The position numbers and the translations under genes are program-made. The notes under the pieces are model-generated. The model was not told the origin of the DNA. It searched no databases and worked only from the letters and a program-made list of their open reading frames with translations. From positions 118,324-182,323 of the forward strand of contig JBOEFW010000036.1 of the NCBI GenBank assembly GCA_050633105.1: DNA of 64,000 bases. Direction: 5' to 3'. This document shows, piece after piece, positions 45,748 through 55,307 of this stretch. Positions within the stretch are counted from its first letter, which is position 1; each line of letters starts with the position of its first letter. This stretch comes from Aureispira sp050633105. GTDB taxonomy: Bacteria > Bacteroidota > Bacteroidia > Chitinophagales > Saprospiraceae.

Positions 45748-46413
45748 ATGCTCTCTCTCAAAAATATTCGCAAATCGTACAAAATTGGTCAAAGTTCTAT
45801 TGAGGTACTCAAAGGCATTGACTTGTTCATTGACCAAGGAGAATTTGTCTCTATTATGGGTTCTTCTGGTTCTGGAAAGTCTACCTTGCTCAATATTATG
45901 GGCATTTTGGATAGTTATACCATTGGCGAATATCACTTAAATGGCATTCTTATCAAAGATCTTTCTCAAACACAAGCTGCTCAATACCGCAACCAATTGA
46001 TTGGTTTTATTTTCCAATCGTTTAACCTCCTTCCCTTCAAAACAGCCGCTGAAAATGTAGCGTTGCCCCTTTATTATCAAAAAGTACCTCGTAAGGAACG
46101 CCACAAAAAAGCTGTAGAGTTTTTGGATAAAGTAGGACTAAAGGCTTGGGCCGATCATCATCCTAATGAATTGTCAGGAGGCCAACAACAACGGGTAGCC
46201 ATTGCAAGAGCCTTGATTTCTGAACCTAAAATCATCTTAGCCGATGAACCTACAGGAGCCTTAGACACACAGACTTCTTATGATGTAATGGATCTTTTTA
46301 AGACCTTCAACGACGAAGGCAAAACCTTACTTTTAGTCACCCATGAAGAAGACATTGCGGCTAAGACTAAACGAACGATTCGTCTAAAAGATGGTTTGAT
46401 TATTAGTCAATAA
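45748..46413 (+). CDS. ABC transporter ATP-binding protein (MacB/LolD type)
   Basis: 221 residues from the start MLSLKNIRKSYKIG. Walker A GSSGSGKST, Q-loop FQSFNLL, signature LSGGQQQR, Walker B ILADEPTGAL, H-loop VTHEED. The sequence class is that of MacB/FtsE/LolD ATPases, which couple to mechanotransmission permeases of the MacB fold. No permease gene lies next to it, so its membrane partner must be encoded elsewhere. The gene is followed 7 bp later by an LRR gene in the same direction. Confidence 0.93.
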   Translation: MLSLKNIRKSYKIGQSSIEVLKGIDLFIDQGEFVSIMGSSGSGKSTLLNIMGILDSYTIGEYHLNGILIKDLSQTQAAQYRNQLIGFIFQSFNLLPFKTAAENVALPLYYQKVPRKERHKKAVEFLDKVGLKAWADHHPNELSGGQQQRVAIARALISEPKIILADEPTGALDTQTSYDVMDLFKTFNDEGKTLLLVTHEEDIAAKTKRTIRLKDGLIISQ

Positions 46414-46420
46414 TCAAACC

Positions 46421-47449
46421 ATGTCTAACACTTATACAACGCAAGAATTAAAAGCCATTCGACAGCTTTTTTATGCCAAAGAAGCAAGCAATACCCTATT
46501 AGCACTCCAATTGTTAGAAGTACAGGGAATAGAAGAAAGCGAGCAAGAAATTTTAGCCATTCTTTTTGCGCTTTGCAAATTGAAGCGGCATAAAAAACGA
46601 GCCAAGATAGCACAACGGATATTGGCTAAGAATCTCCGAAAAGCACGCCCTTTCCTAAAAGACAACTTATCTTTTGAACAAGATAAATGTTCTACTTTTC
46701 AACTCCTAGAATACCTAGACAAGGTGCACCTAGCAACCAATTTATCCCTTCTATTTATAACAAAGTATCTCTATAAGCAATCTGATTATCATCCCCTCTA
46801 CATTGACCTCTATGCAAGGCAGCTACAAAAACTCCCTAAAAAAGAGCAAGCCATTGCCCTAAAAGCTTATTGGGGAGAACATGTTAACCACCAGACGGTT
46901 ACGATTCGACCAGGAGAAACCAAGTTAACGCCTGCTCTATTTGAATTGTATACCATCACAGAGCTTGTTGCCCAGCCTGCTAGTGCTTTTTATGAATCTA
47001 TTTCGTCAAAAAACCTGCAAGGGATCGAAAAAATAACCTTGATTGATAGCCCTACTTTATTGAACCTCCCCCTTGCCATCCAAGAAGCTCCTGACTTACA
47101 TACCATTGAGCTATTGGAAATAAAAGAAATTGCGCGAGATAGTTGGCAAGCCATCAAGCAACTTCCTAAGTTGCGGAACCTGACTATTTCCTTGCATTCT
47201 AGGTTGACGAAACCAACAGGGTTTTATTTATTTACCTTAGTGAATTTAGAATATTTTGCCATTAGTGGGCAACAGTTGGCTCTTGATTTTGCCCTTGAAA
47301 AACTCCCCAACCTCCAAGAGTTGCACATCTCCTCTTCTACACAGGAAGGAGCAGTGGATCTTTTTGCAAAAATAGATAAATTGGCCTATCTTAAAAAGGT
47401 CTGTTTTCATCCTGCATTGACCCAACGCCATCAAAATTATTTAACCTAA
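46421..47449 (+). CDS. Leucine-rich-repeat protein, cytoplasmic
   Basis: 342 residues, no signal peptide. The N-terminal helical domain (about 1-155, rich in Lys and Leu) lacks LRR. From about 160 to 330 there are LRR-like units: ITLIDSPTLLNLPLAI, LRNLTISLHSRLTKP, LEYFAISGQQLAL, LQELHISSSTQEGAV. The closing unit LKKVCFHPALTQRHQNYL resembles the end of the next gene. It is adjacent to an LRR paralogue (12 bp gap) and an ABC ATPase. The role is unknown, probably protein-protein interaction. Confidence 0.75.
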   Translation: MSNTYTTQELKAIRQLFYAKEASNTLLALQLLEVQGIEESEQEILAILFALCKLKRHKKRAKIAQRILAKNLRKARPFLKDNLSFEQDKCSTFQLLEYLDKVHLATNLSLLFITKYLYKQSDYHPLYIDLYARQLQKLPKKEQAIALKAYWGEHVNHQTVTIRPGETKLTPALFELYTITELVAQPASAFYESISSKNLQGIEKITLIDSPTLLNLPLAIQEAPDLHTIELLEIKEIARDSWQAIKQLPKLRNLTISLHSRLTKPTGFYLFTLVNLEYFAISGQQLALDFALEKLPNLQELHISSSTQEGAVDLFAKIDKLAYLKKVCFHPALTQRHQNYLT

Positions 47450-47461
47450 GCCGCTAAATCT

Positions 47462-49759
47462 ATGCAACAGTACCATTACCAAAGAGCCCCTAAAAAAGAT
47501 AAACTCAAAGTAAAATGGATGTATATAGAGGCTAAGTTTTTTGACGAATTGGGACAACTCCCAGACTATTTATTTGAGTATAAAAACATAGAGCGATTAG
47601 GGATAAGAGGCTACTTAAAAGCATTTCCAGAAGATTTAGCCCAGAAACTTCCTAGACTAAAGGAAATTAGTATTGCTTTTTTAGGCGCAGAGGGATTGCC
47701 TGAAGGAATTGGCAACTGTAGTACCTTGGAAAAAATCTGGATCAGCGTTACCGATGGAGAACTAGTGGTTCCCTCCTCGATTCAAAAATTGACCAACTTG
47801 AAGGAAGTCGCTTTGGTAGATTGTAAGTTGCAGACTATTCCTACAGTGCTCGCTCTATTACCCGCTTTAGAACAATTAAAATTAAGCGATAATTTAATCA
47901 CTGCGGCTCTTCCTGCTCAACATTATTGGAAGAAATTACAAGCACTTGATTTAAGCAATAACCAGCTAGAAACTATTCCTAATTGGGTCTTCCTTCATAC
48001 TACCTTAGAGCATTTAGATATTAGTAGTAATCATCTAACTCAGCTTCCTCCTAAACTGGATCAACTACAGGCACTAAGCTCGCTCCATTGTGTCCGTAAC
48101 GAACTAACTGATCTCCCACTATCCCTTGCAAATCTATCACATCTCCGTGTTTTCAATTGGGACAATAATCCCTTTGGTTATATTACTCCAGTCATTTTTC
48201 AATTGCCGCTTGATACCATTGCATCGAATAAATATTACCGATACATTGGTGATGTCTCTATCAAGAATATAGCGACCATTGTTGCCGCTATGCACAAAAT
48301 ATTTACAAAAAAAGAAATTGACACGACTAATGATCCTGTTGTAGCGGTTACAGCTCAACTACTCAACCAAAGTCCTCTTCTTCAAGAAAATTCGATTACC
48401 GATATACTCGACACTTATGCCATCGGCAATAAAGACATTAAGAACTTTGCCTTAAAGGAAATTACACGACGCTTACTCCCCTTTGTGTCAAATAAGTTTG
48501 ATGCCACTTGTGAATTATTAATCCTAGGAAAAACCATTCAGAGCAAAACAGCTATAAAAACGAGTCTTCAACCATTAAACATTGCTGTTACCAATAAAAA
48601 GGCAGCTACAACCACCCATGTATTATTAGGTAAGAACATCAAAAAAACAGCTGTATTGGAGGATACTAACCTAATAGCGGTAAGCGAACCTCAACTTAAT
48701 AAATTTATTGACACCTATGCTCCTGCCTATTTGGTAGAAGAATCAGCAACCAAAGTACACAGCACAGAACAACTTAAAAGTTTGTTAGAAAGTTTTGAGC
48801 TAGAGAATATTAGTATTGCGTTGACCTTGATGAAAACAGGAGGCGTTCCAAAGGAGTTGATTCCTTTAATCTTTGCTATTCACAAATTTAGTACAGATGC
48901 TAAAGTTGTTCGCCAGAGTAAAAAATTACTTCAACTCAATGCTTCGGATCTCTTACTAGAGAAACTCAAGAAGCGATTTATACTCAAAAAAAATACACAA
49001 GGGTTTCATGCAATTAATAACTATTTGGATTTTATTTGTGAAGAAACAGAACTCAACAAATTCCAACTGACAAAACATGCCTTTGATTTCTCTAACAGAG
49101 AATATCCTTATAACAACATCTATATTAGCACGGTCGATGAATTACCAGAAGAGCAGCAAGCAAAGGGGTTAAAATATTTTCTAGATAGTAAGATAAAGGC
49201 ACGGTATATCAGACTAGAAAGTGGCGATCAAGGGGCAGTCGAAGCGCTTTACAAGCGAAAAGACGTCACAGAGATTGTGACCCATCCTGCTAATATATTG
49301 GAGCACTATTATCCGATTGCGGGCTTAGAGAATTTATCGCAGCTAACTCTTGATTATGCTTATCATCCGCTATACTTATCCAAAGACTTTGGTCAGTTAA
49401 AAAACTTAAAAACACTCTTACTTATTAATATTGTTGATTTTGATGCGGAGGCATGGCAACAGCTTTATCAACTTCCAAAGTTATCAACGCTACACATCCA
49501 TACAGGAGAAATGGCTGTTCCAAAAGGAATACTAAAATTCCCTCATATCAAGCAATTAAAATTATCAGGCTGGAAGTTGTCTTATGACTTGCCAATTAGT
49601 CAACTATCAACCATAGAAGAGCTTATTATTGATTCTAAAATTGAGGCGCAACAAGAGCTACTGTTTGAACAACTCTGTTTGCTTCCTAAGCTCAAAAAGG
49701 TTCAATTACCTCCTGCCCTACAATCCAATTATGCTGCTTACCTCCAACAAAAAGGTTAG
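47462..49759 (+). CDS. LRR-BRCT-like-LRR protein, 765 aa
   Basis: No signal peptide. LRRs span about 25-270 (LEQLKLSDNLITAALP, LQALDLSNNQLETIP, LEHLDISSNHLTQLP). Residues about 350-420 look like a BRCT fold, with ILGKTIQSKTAIKTSL, NKKAATTTHVLLGKN and AVSEPQLNKFIDTY in the expected order. A helical middle follows (about 435-590), then a second LRR block (about 620-755) ending LKKVQLPPALQSNYAAYLQQ, like the end of the upstream LRR gene. BRCT identity is by eye. The protein would act as an intracellular scaffold; its partner is unknown. Confidence 0.75.
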   Translation: MQQYHYQRAPKKDKLKVKWMYIEAKFFDELGQLPDYLFEYKNIERLGIRGYLKAFPEDLAQKLPRLKEISIAFLGAEGLPEGIGNCSTLEKIWISVTDGELVVPSSIQKLTNLKEVALVDCKLQTIPTVLALLPALEQLKLSDNLITAALPAQHYWKKLQALDLSNNQLETIPNWVFLHTTLEHLDISSNHLTQLPPKLDQLQALSSLHCVRNELTDLPLSLANLSHLRVFNWDNNPFGYITPVIFQLPLDTIASNKYYRYIGDVSIKNIATIVAAMHKIFTKKEIDTTNDPVVAVTAQLLNQSPLLQENSITDILDTYAIGNKDIKNFALKEITRRLLPFVSNKFDATCELLILGKTIQSKTAIKTSLQPLNIAVTNKKAATTTHVLLGKNIKKTAVLEDTNLIAVSEPQLNKFIDTYAPAYLVEESATKVHSTEQLKSLLESFELENISIALTLMKTGGVPKELIPLIFAIHKFSTDAKVVRQSKKLLQLNASDLLLEKLKKRFILKKNTQGFHAINNYLDFICEETELNKFQLTKHAFDFSNREYPYNNIYISTVDELPEEQQAKGLKYFLDSKIKARYIRLESGDQGAVEALYKRKDVTEIVTHPANILEHYYPIAGLENLSQLTLDYAYHPLYLSKDFGQLKNLKTLLLINIVDFDAEAWQQLYQLPKLSTLHIHTGEMAVPKGILKFPHIKQLKLSGWKLSYDLPISQLSTIEELIIDSKIEAQQELLFEQLCLLPKLKKVQLPPALQSNYAAYLQQKG

Positions 49760-49837
49760 CAAACATTCCTCGATAGAACAAGAAATCTAAGCGCGGTAGC
49801 GTCTTTTCAAAAGATCCTCTTCTTTCTCTAAAAATAA

Positions 49838-49937
49838 GAGCCTGTTTAAATTTTTTATNNNNNNNNNNNNNNNNNNNNNNNNNNNNNNNNNNNNNNNNNN
49901 NNNNNNNNNNNNNCCTTAATACATTTTAAACAAACTC
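49838..49937. mobile_element. Assembly gap flanked by inverted repeats, likely collapsed insertion sequence
   Basis: 55 N bases at 49859-49913. The left flank contains AGAGCCTGTTTAAA, and the right flank contains TTTAAACAAACTCT, whose reverse complement AGAGTTTGTTTAAA differs at two positions. The gap probably replaces a repeated mobile element with those ends. The 335 bp between the LRR gene and uvrC hold nothing else recognisable. Confidence 0.45.
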
Positions 49938-50094
49938 TAAGCGGCCGTTAAAATTATTTTTATTTTTTTTACGAATAAGGGTTACCTTTTAAACAGGGAA
50001 TCTATTAACGGATAACATAAGCTTTTAAGCACCTTGTAAGGTGCTCCAGACAGTACAAAGATATAAAGATACCGAAAATGCATGTTGCTAGATG

Positions 50095-51966
50095 CTAGGT
50101 ATCTTTCTTTGTTTGAACCTCTTCCTTTTTAGTTTTTTTCTTCTTCTTTTTCTCTGGTTCTTTGTATTCCAATTCAAAGTGGTCAAAAATCTTACGGGTA
50201 GCCGATTTTCCAATATGGCTCTCCATTTCTTCTTGTGGTGTGACTTTTATTTTTTCGACCGAACCAAATGTTTTTAGAAGGCGTTCCGCTGTTGTTTTGC
50301 CAATACCTTTGATCGTAGTTAACTGCGTAGCCACATATTTTTTGGAGCGCAATAATCGGTGAAACTCAATGGCAAAACGGTGTGCTTCGTTTCGAGCTTG
50401 TTGAATAATTTTGAGACTTGGCGACTTTTTACTCAATAACAAGGGTACACTATCTTCTGGAAAATAAATCTCCTCCAAGCGTTTTGCAATACCAATAATG
50501 GTTACTCGTCCATAAATATCCAACTCTTTTAAGCTCTTCACAGCTGCACTTAATTGCCCTTTCCCTCCGTCAATAATAATGAGTTGTGGCAATGTTTTTT
50601 TCTCTTGAATAAGACGACTGTAACGACGAAAAACAATCTCTGTCATTGATGCAAAATCATCTGGCCCTTCAACTGTTTTGATGTGATAATGTCGATAATG
50701 TTTCTTAGATGGTTTGCCATGCATAAAGCAGACCATTGCCGCAACTGGGTTGGTTCCCTGCAAATTGGAATTATCAAAACACTCTATATGTAGAGGCAAA
50801 ACATCCATTTGAAGATCTTTTTTCATGATCTCCATCACTTTATCTGTAGTGGTTTGTTTTTCTGCTCTAGCTATCGCTTGTTTTTTCTTTTGCAACACAT
50901 AATATTGTAAGTTTTTTTCTGATAAGTCTAGTAATTTCTTTTTGTCTCCAATTTTAGGAATAGTAAGGGCTGTTCCTTCCCATACATTAGGAATTTCGAT
51001 AGGAACAATGACTTCTGGAGCAATACTTTGATATTTTTCTCTTAAGGTTTGAATCGCAAAAATCAACACATCCTCCTTCTCTTGATCCAAGTTGGTGTCC
51101 AACTCCATTGTAAAGGTATTAATGATCGCGCCATCTACAACTTTGAGATAGTTGAAATAAGCGATGTCCTCATCTTGTGCTAAACTGAATACATCTACAT
51201 CCTTAATTTTAGGATTAACAACGGTAGAACGGCCTTGATAATTGGCTAAGGCATCATATTGCACCTTAATTTCTTGTGCCCGTTCAAAATGAAGTTCCTC
51301 TGCCTGTCGTTGCATTTCTTCTTTCAGGTAGCGTTTCACAGAAGTAAAATGTCCTTTTAGAATGTTGGCTACTTGTTCTATTTTTTCGTTATAAGCAATT
51401 TCTTCTTCTAAGCCAATACAAGGCGCTAGGCAATTTTTGATGTGGTACTCTAGGCAAGGTTTAAACTTTTCAGCAATGATATTTTCTTCTGATAACTTAA
51501 ATTGGCAGGTTCTTAATTGAAATAAATTTTTGATCATTTCAATAATTGTATTCATGCGATGGCGAGAAACATAAGGGCCAAAATAACGGGAACCATCTTT
51601 ATTAACATGACGCGTAATAAAGACTCTAGGAAAGCGCTCTTTTTTGATGCAAATATACGGATAGGGCTTCCCTGATTTAAGCATCACATTATAACGAGGT
51701 TGGTGCTTTTGGATCAACGTGGCTTCTAATAAAAGAGCATCTTGTTCTGTATCAACAATGGTATATTCAATGCGTTCCGCTTTGCGTACCATAATGCGCG
51801 TTTTGTTGCGCATATCTTTGCGATTACCAAAATAAGACGCTACTCGTCGCTTTAAATGCTTTGCTTTTCCAATGTATAAGATGACATCATCTTTACCAAT
51901 AAAGCGATAAACCCCTGGTTCAGTTGGAAAAGTAGGCGCTATTTTATTGTAATCGTCTTTGGTCAT
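50095..51966 (-). CDS. uvrC: Excinuclease ABC subunit C
   Basis: 623 residues. The GIY-YIG nuclease domain is at about 14-95 (EPGVYRFIGKDDVILYIGKAKHLKRRVASYF), followed by the UVR motif at about 205-240. The RNase H-like 5' nuclease domain carries IECFDNSNLQGTNPVAAMVCF and LIIIDGGKGQLSAA. Tandem HhH lies at about 555-600 (TIKGIGKTTAERLLKTFGSVEKI). It makes the dual incisions of nucleotide-excision repair with UvrA and UvrB. A Lys-rich tail of about 20 residues extends beyond the usual end. Confidence 0.97.
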   Translation of the reverse strand: MTKDDYNKIAPTFPTEPGVYRFIGKDDVILYIGKAKHLKRRVASYFGNRKDMRNKTRIMVRKAERIEYTIVDTEQDALLLEATLIQKHQPRYNVMLKSGKPYPYICIKKERFPRVFITRHVNKDGSRYFGPYVSRHRMNTIIEMIKNLFQLRTCQFKLSEENIIAEKFKPCLEYHIKNCLAPCIGLEEEIAYNEKIEQVANILKGHFTSVKRYLKEEMQRQAEELHFERAQEIKVQYDALANYQGRSTVVNPKIKDVDVFSLAQDEDIAYFNYLKVVDGAIINTFTMELDTNLDQEKEDVLIFAIQTLREKYQSIAPEVIVPIEIPNVWEGTALTIPKIGDKKKLLDLSEKNLQYYVLQKKKQAIARAEKQTTTDKVMEIMKKDLQMDVLPLHIECFDNSNLQGTNPVAAMVCFMHGKPSKKHYRHYHIKTVEGPDDFASMTEIVFRRYSRLIQEKKTLPQLIIIDGGKGQLSAAVKSLKELDIYGRVTIIGIAKRLEEIYFPEDSVPLLLSKKSPSLKIIQQARNEAHRFAIEFHRLLRSKKYVATQLTTIKGIGKTTAERLLKTFGSVEKIKVTPQEEMESHIGKSATRKIFDHFELEYKEPEKKKKKKTKKEEVQTKKDT

Positions 51967-52100
51967 TGTATTCTTTAATTGGGGCGTTTAAAGCATTTAT
52001 TATGCTACTGCAACAGTTTTAGTAGCTTCTGTTATAAAACAAAAAAGGATAATTTTGGTTGTTGCCTTTCTGATAATTGCAGCAAGAGCATAATATAAAT

Positions 52101-52132
52101 AAAAATGGTCATTCCGAGTAATTCGGAATGAC
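52101..52132 (-). terminator. Terminator after the 247-aa secreted protein gene
   Basis: GGTCATTCCGA (52106-52116) and TCGGAATGACC (52122-52132) form a perfect 11-bp stem with a five-base loop. The minus-strand T-rich tail is short. It lies between that gene and uvrC, both on the minus strand. Confidence 0.65.
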
Positions 52133-52188
52133 CACGTTTTTGTTCTGCTACAATTAGGCTAACAAAAGCAAGGGAAAGAAGCAATAAC

Positions 52189-52932
52189 CTATTTTTTCAA
52201 GGTTGCATTCCAGACCAACTCGCTGTCTTCTGTTGCAGAAGCGCCAGGTTTGTAGATATTTTGATCGTAGCTTTTCACTACTTTTACACCTTCTTCGTTA
52301 AAATCTAAGAAGAAAGCACCTTTTCCATTTTCAGGGTAACACACGGCTAAGTGGCGGGCTTGTAATTCACAATCACAAGCTACTTTCCCATCTCCTTTCT
52401 CTACAGTAGACGTAAATTTTGTTTTGTTCACTTTACCAATAGCCAAAGATGTTTGTACACCATTGTTATCAAATTTGTAGATTCCTTTATAACGAGGTGT
52501 TGGGACACGACGAATAATACAATCTTTATTGGTACGTAAAGCAGTAATATCCAATTGCATCCATACTGGTGTTACAATTAAAGGATTTTCTGGTTTTGTA
52601 ACAATTAACAAGAACAAAGGCTTGTCTGGGCCATATTGGTAACTTCCGTCAGCTGCTGGAGCTTCGTGAAAAACGACTGATTTGCGCTCTGGAATTTCTT
52701 CTACAATACAATTAATACGAAATGGTTCCCCATTGATTAATCCTTCTAAAACTGCAGTTGGTTCAGGTTGGTTGGGCAATAAGTCTGTTACAATGTGAAT
52801 GTTACAGAAAGAAGATTTGCTACTAATAATTTCCCAACGACCTTCCCAATCTACAGAATTTTGAGCTTGGCTCAAGTTTGGTGCTAGTAATAATACTAAT
52901 AAAGCTAGTGTTGTTAAATAAATACGTTTCAT
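52189..52932 (-). CDS. Secreted beta-rich protein, unknown
   Basis: 247 residues. Signal peptide MKRIYLTTLALLVLLLAPNLSQAQ. Conserved-looking beta strands and seven mature Cys (FCNIHI, INCIVEE, DCIIRRV, KVACDCELQ, AVCYPENG) suggest a periplasmic or surface fold resembling a calycin or jelly-roll. No family is recognised. A single-gene unit with its own terminator. Confidence 0.65.
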   Translation of the reverse strand: MKRIYLTTLALLVLLLAPNLSQAQNSVDWEGRWEIISSKSSFCNIHIVTDLLPNQPEPTAVLEGLINGEPFRINCIVEEIPERKSVVFHEAPAADGSYQYGPDKPLFLLIVTKPENPLIVTPVWMQLDITALRTNKDCIIRRVPTPRYKGIYKFDNNGVQTSLAIGKVNKTKFTSTVEKGDGKVACDCELQARHLAVCYPENGKGAFFLDFNEEGVKVVKSYDQNIYKPGASATEDSELVWNATLKK

Positions 52933-53303
52933 AATTTTGATGTATTAAGTGCGGTGCTTGAGTTAATTTAGGTGATAATTACAAGTGCACTAATGATTGC
53001 TCTATACTAGTTAATCGTAGGAATTGAAATTTTGTTACCGTTTTGATCATTTTTTTTTCATTTTTTTGAAAAAAAAAGAGGATTCAATTTTTATTTCAAC
53101 GGGCAAAATAGGATAAGCTTCATTCCTATTAATAAAAGTAATATTTTATTTGCTCTTTTCTTAATTATATAGTCATCTTTTTAACAGAGGTAACCACATT
53201 TAAGTTCTTCCAAAAGTAGGCCAATTGTGTGAATCTTGTGTTAATGTTCCTGTCAAGGACAATAATATCCCCTATAGAAGGCAACAATCGCTCTTCTTAT
53301 GGC

Positions 53304-53340
53304 AAAAAAAAGCATCTCGAAATAATATTTCGAGATGCTT
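53304..53340 (-). terminator. Terminator of typA
   Basis: AAGCATCTCGAAAT (53310-53323) and ATTTCGAGATGCTT (53327-53340) form a perfect 14-bp stem with loop AAT. A minus-strand run of seven T lies at 53304-53310. Confidence 0.9.
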
Positions 53341-53384
53341 GAAACAGTGTTAAATATACTGTTTTATAATTTTGATCTTAAGGA

Positions 53385-55205
53385 TTAAACCTTTTTAGAC
53401 ATTTTCTTACGCTCATGCTCTTTTAGATAGATCTTACGCATTCTAAGGTTTTCAGGAGTAATTTCCACGTATTCATCTTCTCCAATGTATTCCATAGCTT
53501 GCTCCAAAGAGAATACGATTGGTGGTGGCAATTTCACTTTGTCATCTGCCCCAGAAGAACGCATGTTGGTCAATTTCTTAGTCTTTGTAATATTAATAAC
53601 CAAGTCATTTTCACGGCTGTGCTCTCCTACTACCTGTCCTTCATAAATATCTACTCCTGTTGGAATAAAGTATTTACCACGGTCTTGTAATTTATCCATA
53701 GAATAAGGAATAGAGGTTCCATTTTCCATAGCAATAAAGGCTCCTTTGTTACGTCCTTCGATCACTCCTTTCCAAGGCTCATATTTCAAAAAGCGGTGAG
53801 TCATAACAGCCTCTCCAGCCGTACCATTCAGTACTTGTGTTCTCAAACCAATGATTCCTCTAGATGGAATGTTGAATTCTAAGTGCATCAAATCTCCTTT
53901 AGGTTCCATAATCGTCATGTCCCCCTTACGCTGAGAAACCAATTCGATTACTTTTCCTGAGAAGTTTTCAGGGACATCAATAGAAAGTAGCTCTACTGGT
54001 TCGTTTTTCTTACCATCAATTTCTTTGATAATAACACGAGGCTTTCCTACTTGTAATTCATATCCTTCACGACGCATGGTCTCAATCAATACAGACAAGT
54101 GCATGACACCACGTCCAAATACCATATAAGCATCAGGAGAAGCAGTTTCTTCGATTTTCAAGGCTAAGTTCTTCTCTGTTTCTTTGAACAAACGTTCACG
54201 AAGGTGACGAGAAGTCACATATTTTCCTTCTTTACCAAAGAATGGAGAATCATTGATGGTAAACAACATGCTCATTGTTGGCTCATCAATTTTGATCGGC
54301 TTCATCCCCTCTGGGTTCTCCGCATCTGCAATGGTATCACCAATATCAAACTTATCTATTCCAGCAACACTACACAAGTCACCACAAGATACTTCGTCTG
54401 TTTCTTTCTTACCCAAACCATCAAACACATAAAGCGTTTTGATACGGGTCTTATCTACACTACCATCACGGCGAACTAGAGAAACGGGTTGATTAACGCG
54501 CAAACTACCACGAGTTACACGTCCCATTCCCATTCTACCAATATACTTAGAGTAGTCAATGTTCGTAATTTGTAACTGTACGGTTCCTTCTACTACTTCA
54601 GGAGCAGGAACTACATCCAATACAACATCTAACAAATGGGTTACATCCGCTGTAGGTGTACTCCAATCAGGTCCCATCCAACCCATTTTGGCAGAACCAT
54701 AAACAGTTTTGAATTCTAGTTGCTCTTCTGTAGCATCCAAGTTAAACATCAACTCAAATACTTCTTCTTGTACTTCATCAGGACGACAGTTGTCTTTATC
54801 GACTTTGTTCACCACCACCACTACTGTTTTACCTAAAGCTAAAGCCTTAGACAATACGTAGCGTGTTTGAGGCATTGCTCCTTCAAAAGCATCAACCAAC
54901 AACAATACGCCATCGGCCATATTAAGTACACGCTCTACCTCCCCACCAAAATCGGCGTGACCAGGCGTGTCAATAATATTGATTTTAGTGCCTTTATATT
55001 GAACGGAAACGTTCTTGGCCAAAATAGTAATACCACGCTCGCGCTCTTGGTCATTATTATCCAAAATAAGCTCGCCTGTCTCCTCGTGGTCTCCAAAGAG
55101 CTGACACTGGTGCAAGATTTTATCTACTAGTGTAGTTTTACCATGATCGACGTGTGCAATAATAGCAATATTGCGCAAAGGTTGATTGGCCATTGTTTTA
55201 TTCAT
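53385..55205 (-). CDS. typA: Translational GTPase TypA/BipA
   Basis: 606 residues. G1 AHVDHGKTT, G3 DTPGHADFGGEV, G4 VNKVDKD and G5 YGSAK mark the GTPase domain. Domain 2 (about 200-300) and the EF-G-like domain III/V (ERLFKETEKNLALKI, VMTHRFLKYEPWKG) follow. The BipA-specific C-terminal domain (residues 480-606) ends MRKIYLKEHERKKMSKKV. It acts on ribosome assembly and stress-dependent translation. Two ATG codons compete for the start: 55205 (MNKTMANQ) and 55193 (MANQPLRN). The shorter one would fit typical BipA starts better. Confidence 0.97.
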   Translation of the reverse strand: MNKTMANQPLRNIAIIAHVDHGKTTLVDKILHQCQLFGDHEETGELILDNNDQERERGITILAKNVSVQYKGTKINIIDTPGHADFGGEVERVLNMADGVLLLVDAFEGAMPQTRYVLSKALALGKTVVVVVNKVDKDNCRPDEVQEEVFELMFNLDATEEQLEFKTVYGSAKMGWMGPDWSTPTADVTHLLDVVLDVVPAPEVVEGTVQLQITNIDYSKYIGRMGMGRVTRGSLRVNQPVSLVRRDGSVDKTRIKTLYVFDGLGKKETDEVSCGDLCSVAGIDKFDIGDTIADAENPEGMKPIKIDEPTMSMLFTINDSPFFGKEGKYVTSRHLRERLFKETEKNLALKIEETASPDAYMVFGRGVMHLSVLIETMRREGYELQVGKPRVIIKEIDGKKNEPVELLSIDVPENFSGKVIELVSQRKGDMTIMEPKGDLMHLEFNIPSRGIIGLRTQVLNGTAGEAVMTHRFLKYEPWKGVIEGRNKGAFIAMENGTSIPYSMDKLQDRGKYFIPTGVDIYEGQVVGEHSRENDLVINITKTKKLTNMRSSGADDKVKLPPPIVFSLEQAMEYIGEDEYVEITPENLRMRKIYLKEHERKKMSKKV

Positions 55206-55307
55206 TATCTAATTAAAAATACAGCTAAGTTCATCAGCTGCTTAAAAGCGCTGCGAAGGTACGACCTTTTTTTGTTACTGACTAATTATGAGCGATAAAA
55301 TCAGACA

